A stretch of DNA of 64,000 nucleotides from Geothermobacter hydrogeniphilus. Its GTDB lineage: Bacteria; Desulfobacterota; Desulfuromonadia; Desulfuromonadales; Geothermobacteraceae. Of the stretch, positions 50,176 through 58,980 are shown in pieces. The notes under the pieces were generated by a model, which saw only the letters and a program-made list of their open reading frames with translations, was not told the origin of the DNA and ran no database searches. The DNA lies in NCBI RefSeq assembly GCF_002898515.1, contig NZ_PPFX01000023.1, positions 1 through 64,000 on the forward strand, in the 5' to 3' direction. The position numbers and the translations under genes are program-made. Numbering within the stretch: position 1 is the first letter of the stretch; each line of letters begins with the position of its first letter.

Positions 50176-51474
50176 ATGGGACAGACGATTGCGGAGAAGA
50201 TTTTCGCCGCCCACCTGCGGGATGAACCCTTTCCGGGGACCAGGGTCCTGGACCTCGATCGGGTTCTCTGCCACGAGATTACCACCCCTGTCGCCATTGC
50301 CGACCTGCAATGGCGGGGTAAGGATCGGGTTTTCGATCCTGACAAGATCAAGGCCGTTATCGACCACGTGACCCCGGCCAAGGACAGCAAGACCGCCATC
50401 CAGGCGAAGATGCTGCGGGACTGGGCGCGGCGGCATGAACTCAAGGATTTTTTCGATGTCGGTCGCAACGGCGTCTGTCACGCGATTTTTCCCGAGAAGG
50501 GGTTTATCCGGCCAGGCTTTACCGTCATCATGGGGGATTCTCACACATGTACCCACGGTGCCTTCGGGGCCTTTGCCGCCGGTGTCGGCACCACCGACCT
50601 TGAGGTCGGCATCCTCAAAGGGGTCTGTGCCTTCCGCGAACCGAAGACCATCCGCATCAATCTCAACGGCCAACTTCCCGAGGGGGTTTACGCCAAGGAC
50701 GTGATCCTGTTCGTCATCGGTCAGCTGGGTGTCAACGGCGCCACCGACCGGGTGATCGAATTTCACGGCCCGGTGATCGAGGCGATGAGCATGGAGTCGC
50801 GCATGACCCTCTGCAACATGGCGATCGAGGCCGGCGGTACCTGCGGCATCTGCCCGCCCGACGCGGTCACGGTCGACTATCTCTGGCCCTTCATCGCCGA
50901 GGAGTTCACCGACCGGGACGCGGCCCTCGCCGACTACAGCCGCTGGCTGCCCGACGCCGACGCCGAGTACGACAAAGTCCTCGATTTCGACCTTTCCGCG
51001 CTGCAGCCACACGTGACCTTCGACTACAAGCCTGATTGCGTCAAACCGGTGAAAGAGATGGCTGGAACCCGTGTTGACCAGGTCTATATCGGCAGCTGCA
51101 CCAACGGCCGGATCGAAGACCTGCGGGTCGCCGCCGGGATTCTCAAGGGGCGCCGGATCGCCGACTCGGTTCGCGGCATTGTTTCCCCGGCCACCCCGCA
51201 GATTTTCCGCCAGGCGATGGATGAAGGGATCATGGACGTCTTCATGGATGCCGGCTTCTGCGTCACCAACCCGACCTGCGGGGCCTGTCTCGGCATGAGC
51301 AACGGGGTGCTCGCTGAAGGGGAAGTCTGCGCCTCGACCACCAACCGTAACTTCAATGGTAGGATGGGCAAGGGAGGCATGGTTCACCTGATGAGCCCGG
51401 CGACCGCCGCCGCCACCGCCGTAACCGGTGTCATCACCGACGCCCGCGCATTGCTCAAGGAAACCGCGGCCTGA
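50176..51474 (+). CDS. leuC: 3-isopropylmalate dehydratase large subunit
   Basis: 432 residues of the aconitase superfamily, in the shorter LeuC form. Cluster cysteines are in GSCTNGRIEDL and NPTCGACLGMSNG; GDSHTCTHGAFGAFAAGVGTTD is the substrate-binding signature. It forms a complex with LeuD, which starts 16 bp after its stop. Confidence 0.97.
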   Translation: MGQTIAEKIFAAHLRDEPFPGTRVLDLDRVLCHEITTPVAIADLQWRGKDRVFDPDKIKAVIDHVTPAKDSKTAIQAKMLRDWARRHELKDFFDVGRNGVCHAIFPEKGFIRPGFTVIMGDSHTCTHGAFGAFAAGVGTTDLEVGILKGVCAFREPKTIRINLNGQLPEGVYAKDVILFVIGQLGVNGATDRVIEFHGPVIEAMSMESRMTLCNMAIEAGGTCGICPPDAVTVDYLWPFIAEEFTDRDAALADYSRWLPDADAEYDKVLDFDLSALQPHVTFDYKPDCVKPVKEMAGTRVDQVYIGSCTNGRIEDLRVAAGILKGRRIADSVRGIVSPATPQIFRQAMDEGIMDVFMDAGFCVTNPTCGACLGMSNGVLAEGEVCASTTNRNFNGRMGKGGMVHLMSPATAAATAVTGVITDARALLKETAA

Positions 51475-51490
51475 CCGCAGAGGAGAGACC

Positions 51491-52024
51491 ATGTCCAGAA
51501 AACAGTTCGGCGGTCCGGCGCTGCTGCTTGACCGCTCAGATATCAATACCGATGAAATCATTCCCGCAAAATATCTGACCGAGGTCACCAAGGAGGCGTT
51601 GCGGCCCTACATGCTTGAAGATCTCAAGCTGGAAGGGTTCGACCCGGCTTCGGCCGAGGCCCGCGAGGCGCGGGTGGTGGTTTCGCGCGAAAATTTCGGC
51701 TGCGGGTCCTCACGGGAACATGCCCCCTGGGTGTTCGAGGTGAATGGTGTACACACCATTATCGCCGAGAGTTACGCGCGCATTTTCCGGCAGAACATGT
51801 TCAACGGCGGCATGCTCGCCATCGAACTGTCGCGGCAGGATATTGACCGGATTTTCGACCTGCGGCGGCTGGGAGCTGTTGAGGTCAGGGTGGATGTCGA
51901 TGCTCAGCGGGTCGTCGCCTCTGCCGCGGGGCATGAACTCGGCTTCGACTTCGAGGTCAGTCCCTTCGACAAGGCTTTGGTTAAGGCAGGAGGGTGGGTC
52001 GAGTTCGCCGACGCCCGTTATTAG
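51491..52024 (+). CDS. leuD: 3-isopropylmalate dehydratase small subunit
   Basis: 177 residues: LLDRSDINTDEIIPAKYL and NFGCGSSREHAPWVFE, the conserved swivel-domain motifs. AGAGGAGAG precedes the ATG. Followed by a 436-bp gap containing a second pair of family C repeats. Confidence 0.97.
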   Translation: MSRKQFGGPALLLDRSDINTDEIIPAKYLTEVTKEALRPYMLEDLKLEGFDPASAEAREARVVVSRENFGCGSSREHAPWVFEVNGVHTIIAESYARIFRQNMFNGGMLAIELSRQDIDRIFDLRRLGAVEVRVDVDAQRVVASAAGHELGFDFEVSPFDKALVKAGGWVEFADARY

Positions 52025-52026
52025 TC

Positions 52027-52159
52027 AGGACGCGTGCTTTCCCACCAACTCTGCGTTGCGATCCTCTTCGCTTGTGCGACGTAGCTGCCGCTACGCCTCC
52101 GCGCTCATCGGGTCGCGCCTTGATTTGATGAAAAATCCCGCGTCTTGAGGCTGTGGTGG
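52027..52159 (+). repeat. Palindromic repeat, family C, copy 3 (tandem pair with copy 4)
   Basis: 133 bp starting 2 bp after the leuD stop, same orientation as copies 1 and 2. Ends AGGACGCGTGCTTTC and GAAAAATCCCGCGTCTT (inverted), centre GACGTAGCTGCCGCTACGCC identical to copy 1. Confidence 0.85.
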
Positions 52160-52196
52160 AAAGGATACGCAGATCGTCTTCGTTGAACCGGGGGGG

Positions 52197-52308
52197 AGGA
52201 CGCATGCTTTTCCACCAACTCTGCGTTGCGACCCTCTTCGCTTGTGCGACGTAGCTGCGCGCTTATCGGGACGCGCCTTAAATTTCCGTGTTTTGAGGCT
52301 GGGGCGGG
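52197..52308 (+). repeat. Palindromic repeat, family C, copy 4 (internally deleted)
   Basis: Starts 170 bp after copy 3 and matches it through GACGTAGCTG, then lacks the CCGCTACGCCTC segment and part of the right arm. It looks like a copy damaged by deletion at its palindromic centre. Confidence 0.8.
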
Positions 52309-52334
52309 GGCGAACCTTTGGGTTTGTCCCCGCC
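52303..52334 (+). terminator. Hairpin after the leuCD-repeat region
   Basis: GGCGGGG / CCCCGCC with an inner AACC / GGTT pair; only two T follow, so termination is uncertain. Confidence 0.4.
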
Positions 52335-52360
52335 TTGCATCTTGTGGGAGACCTGCTCAG

Positions 52361-52382
52361 GGGATTTTAATATTAAAATCCC
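52361..52382. promoter_or_regulatory. 22-bp perfect palindrome
   Basis: GGGATTTTAAT and its exact complement meet without a spacer, in a GC-rich neighbourhood and 79 bp before the small gene at 52461. It could be an operator for a dimeric regulator or a structured RNA end. No other copy is seen in this window. Confidence 0.4.
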
Positions 52383-52460
52383 TGGAATTCTCTGACATCC
52401 TTCCGAAAAGACGTAAAATTCATCAAGGCGTTGATTGTGTCGGTTTCAAAGGAGGTCATC

Positions 52461-52658
52461 ATGTCGGTCCCGTTTTCGCAACAACTCAGTCGTGACGAAC
52501 TCGCTCTGCTCACATTCTATCGGCAACTGCCCCCGGAAAAGCAGCTGGAAATTCTGGAGACGGCGGAATACTCGGTCAACGACCTGTGCCGCATGCGCGA
52601 ACTTGCCGGGCGACTTGTTGAAACCAGTCTGCCGGTCGATGACTGGGGATACGCCTGA
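52461..52658 (+). CDS. Small hypothetical protein upstream of leuB
   Basis: 65 residues (PFSQQLSRDELALLTFYRQ, then PPEKQLEILETAEYSVNDL), acidic and helical with no membrane segment or cysteine pair (a single Cys). AAAGGAGG lies 5 bp before the ATG, which is better than that of most neighbours and supports expression. I do not recognise the family. It stands alone between leuD and leuB. Confidence 0.65.
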   Translation: MSVPFSQQLSRDELALLTFYRQLPPEKQLEILETAEYSVNDLCRMRELAGRLVETSLPVDDWGYA

Positions 52659-52809
52659 GAGATCCCGTCCGGGATCCTTTCTTCACTGCCGCGGCTTTCT
52701 CGTCGACCTCGTTCACCCCCTTTCCGGTAAAATTCGTTGACATCATCCCTGCGCCTTCCTATAGTTGCAACCGCTTGAAAAAAGGTCTTTTCTTTCTTTT
52801 TCCGGTTAA

Positions 52810-53940
<1,131 letters not shown>

Positions 53941-53964
53941 TTTTCACGACCTGAATCATGGGTT

Positions 53965-53998
53965 CAAATCGACCCGGCAGCGCTGCCGGGTCGATTTG
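53965..53998. terminator. 34-bp perfect palindrome after leuB
   Basis: CAAATCGACCCGGCAGC followed at once by its exact complement. It can form a 15-bp stem with a minimal loop; the right arm ends in GATTTGTTGTTTG. Most likely the leuB terminator. Confidence 0.7.
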
Positions 53999-54072
53999 TT
54001 GTTTGCTCAGCGGTTGAGGCCTCCGGGAAACGGGACCCTCTATTCCGCGGCTGCCGGCGGGAGGGGGCAGGC

Positions 54073-54846
54073 ATGAACCCGCAAACCGCTCTCGGTTTCG
54101 GTCAGTTTCGCCCGGGTGACTCACGGTTGCACCGTTTCGACGCGCGCGGGAAGTTACTGTTGCTGCCGTTGCTGATCGTGGTGACTTTCAGGGCAACGGG
54201 GTTCTCCCTGCTGTTGCCGGTCCTGCTCGGTATCGTTCTGGCGGAGATCAGCGGTTTCGGCATCGCGGCATTGCTGCGTGGTCTGCGTCCGCTGCGCTGG
54301 CTGCTGGTGACGACAGTGCTGCTGCATCTCTTCATGACCCCGGGCCGGACTCTCGGGCCCTTTTCCCGGCTTTCCTATGACGGCCTGCTGCTCGGGTTGC
54401 AGAATGCTTCCCAGCTGTTGCTGGCGATGCTTTTTGCCTGCCTGCTTTCCCTGACGACCTCTCCGGATGAACTGGCGTCAGCCCTGGTCTCCCTGCTGCA
54501 GCCGTTGCGGCGGGTCGGGGTGCCGGTCGCGCGCCTGGCGACATTGCTCAGTCTGACCCTGCATTTCGTTCCCCTGCTGCGTGACGAGGGTCTGGCGACC
54601 TGGCGTCGGTCCGGGGCGCAGTTGTCCGCCCTGAAACGAGGGTCACCGTTGGAACGGGGGCGTGTCGCCGCCGGGTTGATTGAGCCGCTGATGCTGCGTC
54701 TGGCCGATCGTGCCGAGCAGATGGCGCGGCGTATGGCTGCGGGGGAGGTGTTGGCCGAAATCGACCTTCTGCCGGCCATGAAGACGACGCTCAGGCTGCA
54801 GGTTCTCTGCGGCTGTCTGCTGCTGTTTTTCTGGGGGTGGTTGTGA
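54073..54846 (+). CDS. Energy-coupling factor transporter T-type transmembrane protein
   Basis: 257 residues with four to five membrane segments and the EcfT/CbiQ layout: RLHRFDARGKLLLLPLLIVVTFRATGFSLLL at the start, a cytoplasmic helical region after residue 180. The two Ala-Arg-Gly coupling motifs that touch the ATPases read ALKRG (about 192) and MAAG (about 228), so they depart from the consensus. No ATPase or substrate-binding gene is adjacent. Its stop overlaps the truA ATG. Confidence 0.8.
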   Translation: MNPQTALGFGQFRPGDSRLHRFDARGKLLLLPLLIVVTFRATGFSLLLPVLLGIVLAEISGFGIAALLRGLRPLRWLLVTTVLLHLFMTPGRTLGPFSRLSYDGLLLGLQNASQLLLAMLFACLLSLTTSPDELASALVSLLQPLRRVGVPVARLATLLSLTLHFVPLLRDEGLATWRRSGAQLSALKRGSPLERGRVAAGLIEPLMLRLADRAEQMARRMAAGEVLAEIDLLPAMKTTLRLQVLCGCLLLFFWGWL

Positions 54847-55577
54847 TGCGGATACGGTTGCTGCTTGAATATGACGGGACCGACTTCTGCGGCTGGCAGG
54901 TTCAGGCCCGCGGACGCACGGTACAGGGGACGGTGGAGGAGGCCCTGCGGCAGATTCTGGGGGTGGAGGTGCGCCTTCATTCCTCCGGTCGCACCGACGC
55001 GGGGGTCCACGCGCGCGGCATGGTGGCGCATTTTGACCCTCCCAGGGATCTGCCGCTGCGGGCCTGGCGCGAAGGGCTCAATGCCCTTCTTCCGGACGAC
55101 CTGGCGGTACGCGACGCGGCGGAAGTCGCTGCCGATTTTCATGCCCGTTTTTCGGCACGCGGCAAATGGTATCGCTACAGTCTGCTCCCATCTCCCTGCC
55201 GACGACCGTTGCATAGTCGCACCAGTTGGCAGATCAGGAGTGAGCTTGACCTGCAAGCCATGGTGACCGCGGCCGCTGATTTTGTCGGTGAACATGATTT
55301 TTCCGCCTTTCGTGCCGCCGGTTGCGCCGCTCGTACCACGGTGCGGCGCATTGACAGTATCGACCTGGTACGGGAGGGTGAACTGCTGCACTGGGATATC
55401 CGGGGCAGCGGTTTTCTGAAAAACATGATTCGCATCATGCTCGGCACCCTGGTGGAAATCGGGCTCGGCAACCGGCCGACGACGGATGTCAGGGAACTGT
55501 TGACCGGGTGTGAACGTTCCCGCTCCGGTCGTACGGCGCCGCCGCAGGGACTCTGTCTGCAGGAGGTTTATTACTGA
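54846..55577 (+). CDS. truA: tRNA pseudouridine(38-40) synthase
   Basis: 243 residues. The catalytic Asp lies in SSGRTDAGVHARGM (about residue 52) and FCGWQVQARGRTVQGTVEEAL and KNMIRIMLGTLVEIG are conserved. Modifies the anticodon stem-loop of several tRNAs. Translationally coupled to the EcfT gene (TGATG). Confidence 0.95.
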   Translation: MRIRLLLEYDGTDFCGWQVQARGRTVQGTVEEALRQILGVEVRLHSSGRTDAGVHARGMVAHFDPPRDLPLRAWREGLNALLPDDLAVRDAAEVAADFHARFSARGKWYRYSLLPSPCRRPLHSRTSWQIRSELDLQAMVTAAADFVGEHDFSAFRAAGCAARTTVRRIDSIDLVREGELLHWDIRGSGFLKNMIRIMLGTLVEIGLGNRPTTDVRELLTGCERSRSGRTAPPQGLCLQEVYY

Positions 55578-55671
55578 TTCGGTGACCGGGCGGGAAGGCT
55601 GCTCTTGCAAACCGGCGGGGGGCGGCTATAGTCAATCAGGTACTGTTCTATCCTGTTGCCGGAGGTTCCTG

Positions 55672-56115
55672 TTGAAACGAGCGTTGCGCATTCTGGTCCC
55701 GATCGATTTTTCCAGTTACAGCTGGCAGACCCTTCGATTCGCTCTGAGTCTGCAGGATATGCTGGAACCGGTCCTGGTGCTGCTGCATGTTCTGCCGGTC
55801 GCCGACTACAGTGAGTTGGGGCTGTTCAACGGGATGGAACAGCAGCCGCCGGAACAGGATGTGTTGCAGCACCTGCAGCGCGAGGCGGCTTCACATCTCC
55901 CGGCGGTCAATGCTCCGAAGGTTTTGTATCGGGTCGGACACGGAGTGCCGTTTACCGAGATCTGCCGGTTCGCGGAAGAAGAGAAGGTCGACCTGATTGT
56001 TATCGGCACCCATGGCCGCACCGGTTTGTCCCACCTGCTGATCGGCAGCACTGCCGAACGGGTGGTGCGTCATGCCTCCTGCCCGGTTCTCTCGATCAAG
56101 CCGAAACTCCTCTGA
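55672..56115 (+). CDS. Universal stress protein (UspA family)
   Basis: 147 residues from the TTG at 55672, chosen because GGAGG lies 6 bp upstream and the protein then begins KRALRILVPIDFS. The ATP-binding motif GTHGRTGLSHLLIGSTAERVV (G2xG9xGS type) is complete, so it should belong to the ATP-binding USPs. Other in-frame starts upstream would overlap truA. Confidence 0.9.
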   Translation: MKRALRILVPIDFSSYSWQTLRFALSLQDMLEPVLVLLHVLPVADYSELGLFNGMEQQPPEQDVLQHLQREAASHLPAVNAPKVLYRVGHGVPFTEICRFAEEEKVDLIVIGTHGRTGLSHLLIGSTAERVVRHASCPVLSIKPKLL

Positions 56116-56192
56116 TTCCCGAGCGCAATCCATCGAGACGTCGGACCTGAAATGATTCGCGGCGTACCCGGTAACCGGTAAAAATCTCCTTG

Positions 56193-56370
56193 GCCCAAAT
56201 CCACCGGCTGTTTTGCGGACCGAGGGTGGTGGGACGGGTGGAGATGCGAGGCGCCGTGCCGATTCGGGCGGAAACGTAGCCGAGCTACGTTGAGACCGAA
56301 TCGGTGAAGGCAACGAAGCAGGTTCATCCGTCACGACACCCGAATCCCGAAATTGCCGATGGATTTTGGC
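56193..56370 (-). repeat. Dispersed palindromic repeat, family A, copy 2
   Basis: About 178 bp, inverted relative to copy 1 (8952-9132). Ends CCCAAATCCACCGG and CCGATGGATTTTGG; the centre AACGTAGCCGAGCTACGTT is palindromic. Over its whole length it follows copy 1 read on the other strand. It ends one base before the rplM -35 box. Confidence 0.85.
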
Positions 56371-56399
56371 TTGACATGACAGGTTTTTTAAACTAGTGT
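56371..56399 (+). promoter_or_regulatory. rplM-rpsI promoter
   Basis: TTGACA (56371-56376), 17-bp spacer, TAGTGT (56394-56399), directly next to repeat A copy 2. Confidence 0.55.
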
Positions 56400-56452
56400 T
56401 CGTTGTTCTGTGAGCCCCGTATAAATCACAGTTTAAGAATAGAGAGGATCGC

Positions 56453-56887
56453 ATGAGTACCAAAGCTGCTAAACCTGCCACCGTGCAGAAAAACTGGTTC
56501 GTCGTTGACCTGGAGGGCAAAGTCCTTGGCCGGGCCGCGGCGCAGATTGCCCATGTGCTGCGCGGCAAGCACAAGCCGATCTACACCCCGCATGTCGACA
56601 CCGGCGATTTCGTCGTCGTCCTGAATGCCGACAAGGTGAAGCTGACCGGCAACAAGCTCGCTGCCAAGACGTATTATCGGCACTCCGGATTTCCCGGCGG
56701 TCTCAAGGAGATCACCGCGGAAAAACTGCTGGAGAAGAAACCCGAAGAGTTGATCAAGGCTGCTGTCAAAGGGATGCTGCCGAAGAATAAACTCGGTCGC
56801 CAGATGTTCCGCAAGCTCAAGGTCTATGCCGGTGCCGAACATCCCCACGCAGCTCAGCAGCCCAAGAACCTGGACATTCAGGGCTGA
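56453..56887 (+). CDS. rplM: 50S ribosomal protein L13
   Basis: 144 residues. [29 protein letters not shown] and YRHSGFPGG(L)KEI are L13 signatures. AGAGAGGA precedes the ATG. Co-transcribed with rpsI, 17 bp downstream. Confidence 0.98.
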   Translation: MSTKAAKPATVQKNWFVVDLEGKVLGRAAAQIAHVLRGKHKPIYTPHVDTGDFVVVLNADKVKLTGNKLAAKTYYRHSGFPGGLKEITAEKLLEKKPEELIKAAVKGMLPKNKLGRQMFRKLKVYAGAEHPHAAQQPKNLDIQG

Positions 56888-56904
56888 GATTCAGGAGATA
56901 GATG

Positions 56905-57297
56905 ATGGCTGAACAGAGATTTTACGCCACTGGCAAGAGGAAGACTTCGGTTGCCCGTGTCTGGATCAAGCCGGGGAACGGTGAGATTACCGTGAACCAG
57001 AACAGTATCGACCAGTATTTCGGTCGTGAAACCTCCAAGATGGTTGTTCGCCAGCCGCTGGAATTGACCGACAACCTCGGTAAATGGGATGTCTGGGTCA
57101 ATGTCTGTGGCGGTGGTGCTTCCGGTCAGGCCGGTGCCATCAAGCACGGCATCACCAAAGCGCTGGTCGAGGCCAATCCCGAACTGCGCGGCGTGCTGAA
57201 AAAGGCCGGGTTCATTACCCGTGACAGCCGTGTCAAGGAACGTAAGAAATACGGTCGCCGCGGCGCGCGTCGGAGCTTCCAGTTCTCCAAGCGTTAA
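56905..57297 (+). CDS. rpsI: 30S ribosomal protein S9
   Basis: 130 residues. [19 protein letters not shown] at the N-terminus and the basic C-terminal tail [17 protein letters not shown], which reaches the P-site tRNA, are typical. ATG codons at 56902 and 56905 are adjacent. Confidence 0.98.
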   Translation: MAEQRFYATGKRKTSVARVWIKPGNGEITVNQNSIDQYFGRETSKMVVRQPLELTDNLGKWDVWVNVCGGGASGQAGAIKHGITKALVEANPELRGVLKKAGFITRDSRVKERKKYGRRGARRSFQFSKR

Positions 57298-57334
57298 CCG
57301 CTACGGAAATTCCGCAGCGTTTCAAGCAAAAAGG

Positions 57335-57371
57335 CAAGGGGAGTCCGACGTGGCTCCCCTTGTTTTGTTTT
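57335..57371 (+). terminator. rpsI terminator
   Basis: CAAGGGGAG / CTCCCCTTG, a perfect 9-bp stem with a 10-nt loop, followed by TTTTGTTTT. Confidence 0.85.
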
Positions 57372-57372
57372 G

Positions 57373-57672
57373 AGGGCGCCGGCTTTTTCATCAACTCAGC
57401 GTTGCAGCCCGCTTCGCTTGTGCGACGTAGCTGCCGCTAGTACCCTGTATCCCATAAAACTTCGTAAGATTGCGCCGGGATTTGGCGACCCGGCAAGGCG
57501 TACTTTCAGTTGCATAGCCGTAGCTATGTAACTGAAAAGTGCAACGTAGTCGGTGCGGCAAATAACCAGCAAGATACGAAAGTTTATGGGTTACTGGGTA
57601 CTAGGCCTCCGCGCTCATTGGACTGCGCCTTGATTTGATAAAAAATGCAGCGTCTTGGAGCTGTGGAGTGGA
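57373..57672 (+). repeat. Palindromic repeat, family C, copy 5, split by element D
   Basis: The left part (57373-57440, GTTGCAGCCCGCTTCGCTTGTG and GACGTAGCTGCCGCTA) and right part (57601-57672, GCCTCCGCGCTCATTGG to GCGTCTTGGAGCTGTGG) join to a normal family C copy once the 160-bp element D between them is removed. With D it fills most of the 437-bp rpsI-argC gap; nothing else is seen there. Confidence 0.85.
57441..57600. mobile_element. Small non-coding insertion element, family D (MITE-like)
   Basis: 160 bp with 18-bp terminal inverted repeats, TACCCTGTATCCCATAAA on the left and TACCCAGTAACCCATAAA on the other strand at the right (16 of 18 match). It is flanked by CTAG on both sides and is inserted exactly in the centre of a family C repeat. 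Internal palindrome around CATAGCCGTAGCTATG. It encodes nothing, so it would need a transposase supplied from elsewhere. Confidence 0.8.
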
Positions 57673-57734
57673 TTGGTAGCGAACCGATTGAACCTGATTC
57701 AGGGAACCTGCGGTTCCCGGTTGGAGATTAAGGT

Positions 57735-58775
57735 ATGAATATCAAAGTTGCCGTTGTCGGCGCCAGTGGCTACACCGGGGTGGAGTTGCTCCGGCTGTTG
57801 GTCGGACATCCGCACACCGAGTTGGTCTGCGTGACCTCGCGGCAGTTCGCGGGGCAGCCGGTGGCGCGGGTTTTTCCCTCCCTGGCGGGACGTTGCGAAC
57901 TGGTTTTTGAAAATCTCGCCGCGGCGGAGATCGCCGCCCGCGCCGAGATCGTGCTGACCGCCCTGCCGCACCAGGCGGCGATGGCGGTGATCCCCGATCT
58001 GCTTGTCGCGGGTTGCCGGGTGGTTGACCTTTCGGCCGACTACCGGCTCAGGGACGCCGCGGTTTACGAACACTGGTACCAGCCTCACAGCAGCCCGCAG
58101 CTGCTCGCCGAGGCGGCCTACGGTTTGCCCGAGCTGTTTCGTGAGCAGGTGCGGCCGGCCCGCCTGGTCGCCAACCCCGGTTGCTACCCGACCAGTGTCG
58201 CTCTCGGGCTGGCGCCGCTGTTGCGGCAGGGGGTGATTGACCCCGATTCGCTGATCATTGACAGTAAGTCGGGGACCAGCGGGGCAGGGCGGGGCGCCAA
58301 GCTCGGCAGCCTCTTCTGTGAAGTGAACGAGGGCTTCAAGGCCTACGGGGTCGCCGGTCATCGGCACACGCCCGAGATCGAACAGACCCTGAGCATCCTT
58401 TCCGGACGGGAGGTGAAGGTCAGCTTTACACCGCACCTGCTGCCGGTCAGTCGCGGCATTCTTTCCACCTGCTATGCCGCGTCACGGCAACAGCTGCCAA
58501 CGGCTGAACTGGTCGAGATCTATCGGCAATTCTATGCCGACGAGTATTTTGTCCGGGTTCACCCGGTCGGCAGCCTGCCGAATATCAACCAGGTTGCCGG
58601 CAGCAATTATTGCGACCTCGGCGTGGTTGCCGACGAACGGACCGGGCGGATCATTGTTGTCTCGGTTATCGACAACCTGGTGAAAGGAGCGGCCGGGCAG
58701 GCTGTCCAGAACCTGAATCTGCTGGCCGGCCTGCCGGAACAGACCGGGCTGGAAGCTTTATCCGCCTTTCCCTGA
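57735..58775 (+). CDS. argC: N-acetyl-gamma-glutamyl-phosphate reductase
   Basis: 346 residues; third step of arginine synthesis. NADPH-binding [18 protein letters not shown], the catalytic Cys in [14 protein letters not shown] (about residue 149), and HRHTPEIEQ are intact. The ribosome site is GGAGATTAAGG. No other arg gene is in the window. Confidence 0.97.
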   Translation: MNIKVAVVGASGYTGVELLRLLVGHPHTELVCVTSRQFAGQPVARVFPSLAGRCELVFENLAAAEIAARAEIVLTALPHQAAMAVIPDLLVAGCRVVDLSADYRLRDAAVYEHWYQPHSSPQLLAEAAYGLPELFREQVRPARLVANPGCYPTSVALGLAPLLRQGVIDPDSLIIDSKSGTSGAGRGAKLGSLFCEVNEGFKAYGVAGHRHTPEIEQTLSILSGREVKVSFTPHLLPVSRGILSTCYAASRQQLPTAELVEIYRQFYADEYFVRVHPVGSLPNINQVAGSNYCDLGVVADERTGRIIVVSVIDNLVKGAAGQAVQNLNLLAGLPEQTGLEALSAFP

Positions 58776-58791
58776 TGCTGGAACGAGTCCG

Positions 58792-58980
58792 ATGATGACC
58801 TGCGGAACGGACCATTGCGCCTGCACCTATACCGCCTGCAGCCGACGCGGCAATTGCTGTGCCTGTGTCGCCCATCACCAGAGCCGGGGGGAGTTTCCCG
58901 GCTGTTTCTTCACTCCGCGGGGAGAACGCAGCTATGACCGTTCGCTGCGGAACCTGATTCAGGATCGGGGTGGGAATTAG
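58792..58980 (+). CDS. Small Cys-rich protein (DUF6485-like)
   Basis: 62 residues with seven cysteines and several His: CGTDHCACTYTACSRRGNCCACVAHH (read in parts) followed by EFPGCFF and RSYDRSLRNLIQ. The pattern matches, from memory, a widespread family of small anaerobe proteins of unknown function (DUF6485). It probably binds a metal. It begins 16 bp after argC; its stop codon TAG overlaps the stop of the convergent diguanylate cyclase gene. Confidence 0.75.
   Translation: MMTCGTDHCACTYTACSRRGNCCACVAHHQSRGEFPGCFFTPRGERSYDRSLRNLIQDRGGN

Noticed and set aside
48048..52308. The tandem family C units as a CRISPR array
   Set aside because: Only two units per site, unit length about 130 bp, palindromic, and no cas genes; not CRISPR.
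58951..58965. ACCTGATTCAGGAT inside the small Cys-rich gene, and similar CTGATTCAGG strings near 5886 and 57692
   Set aside because: They resemble part of a family B end but lack the body and partner end; the first is coding (Leu-Ile-Gln-Asp). Treated as chance.
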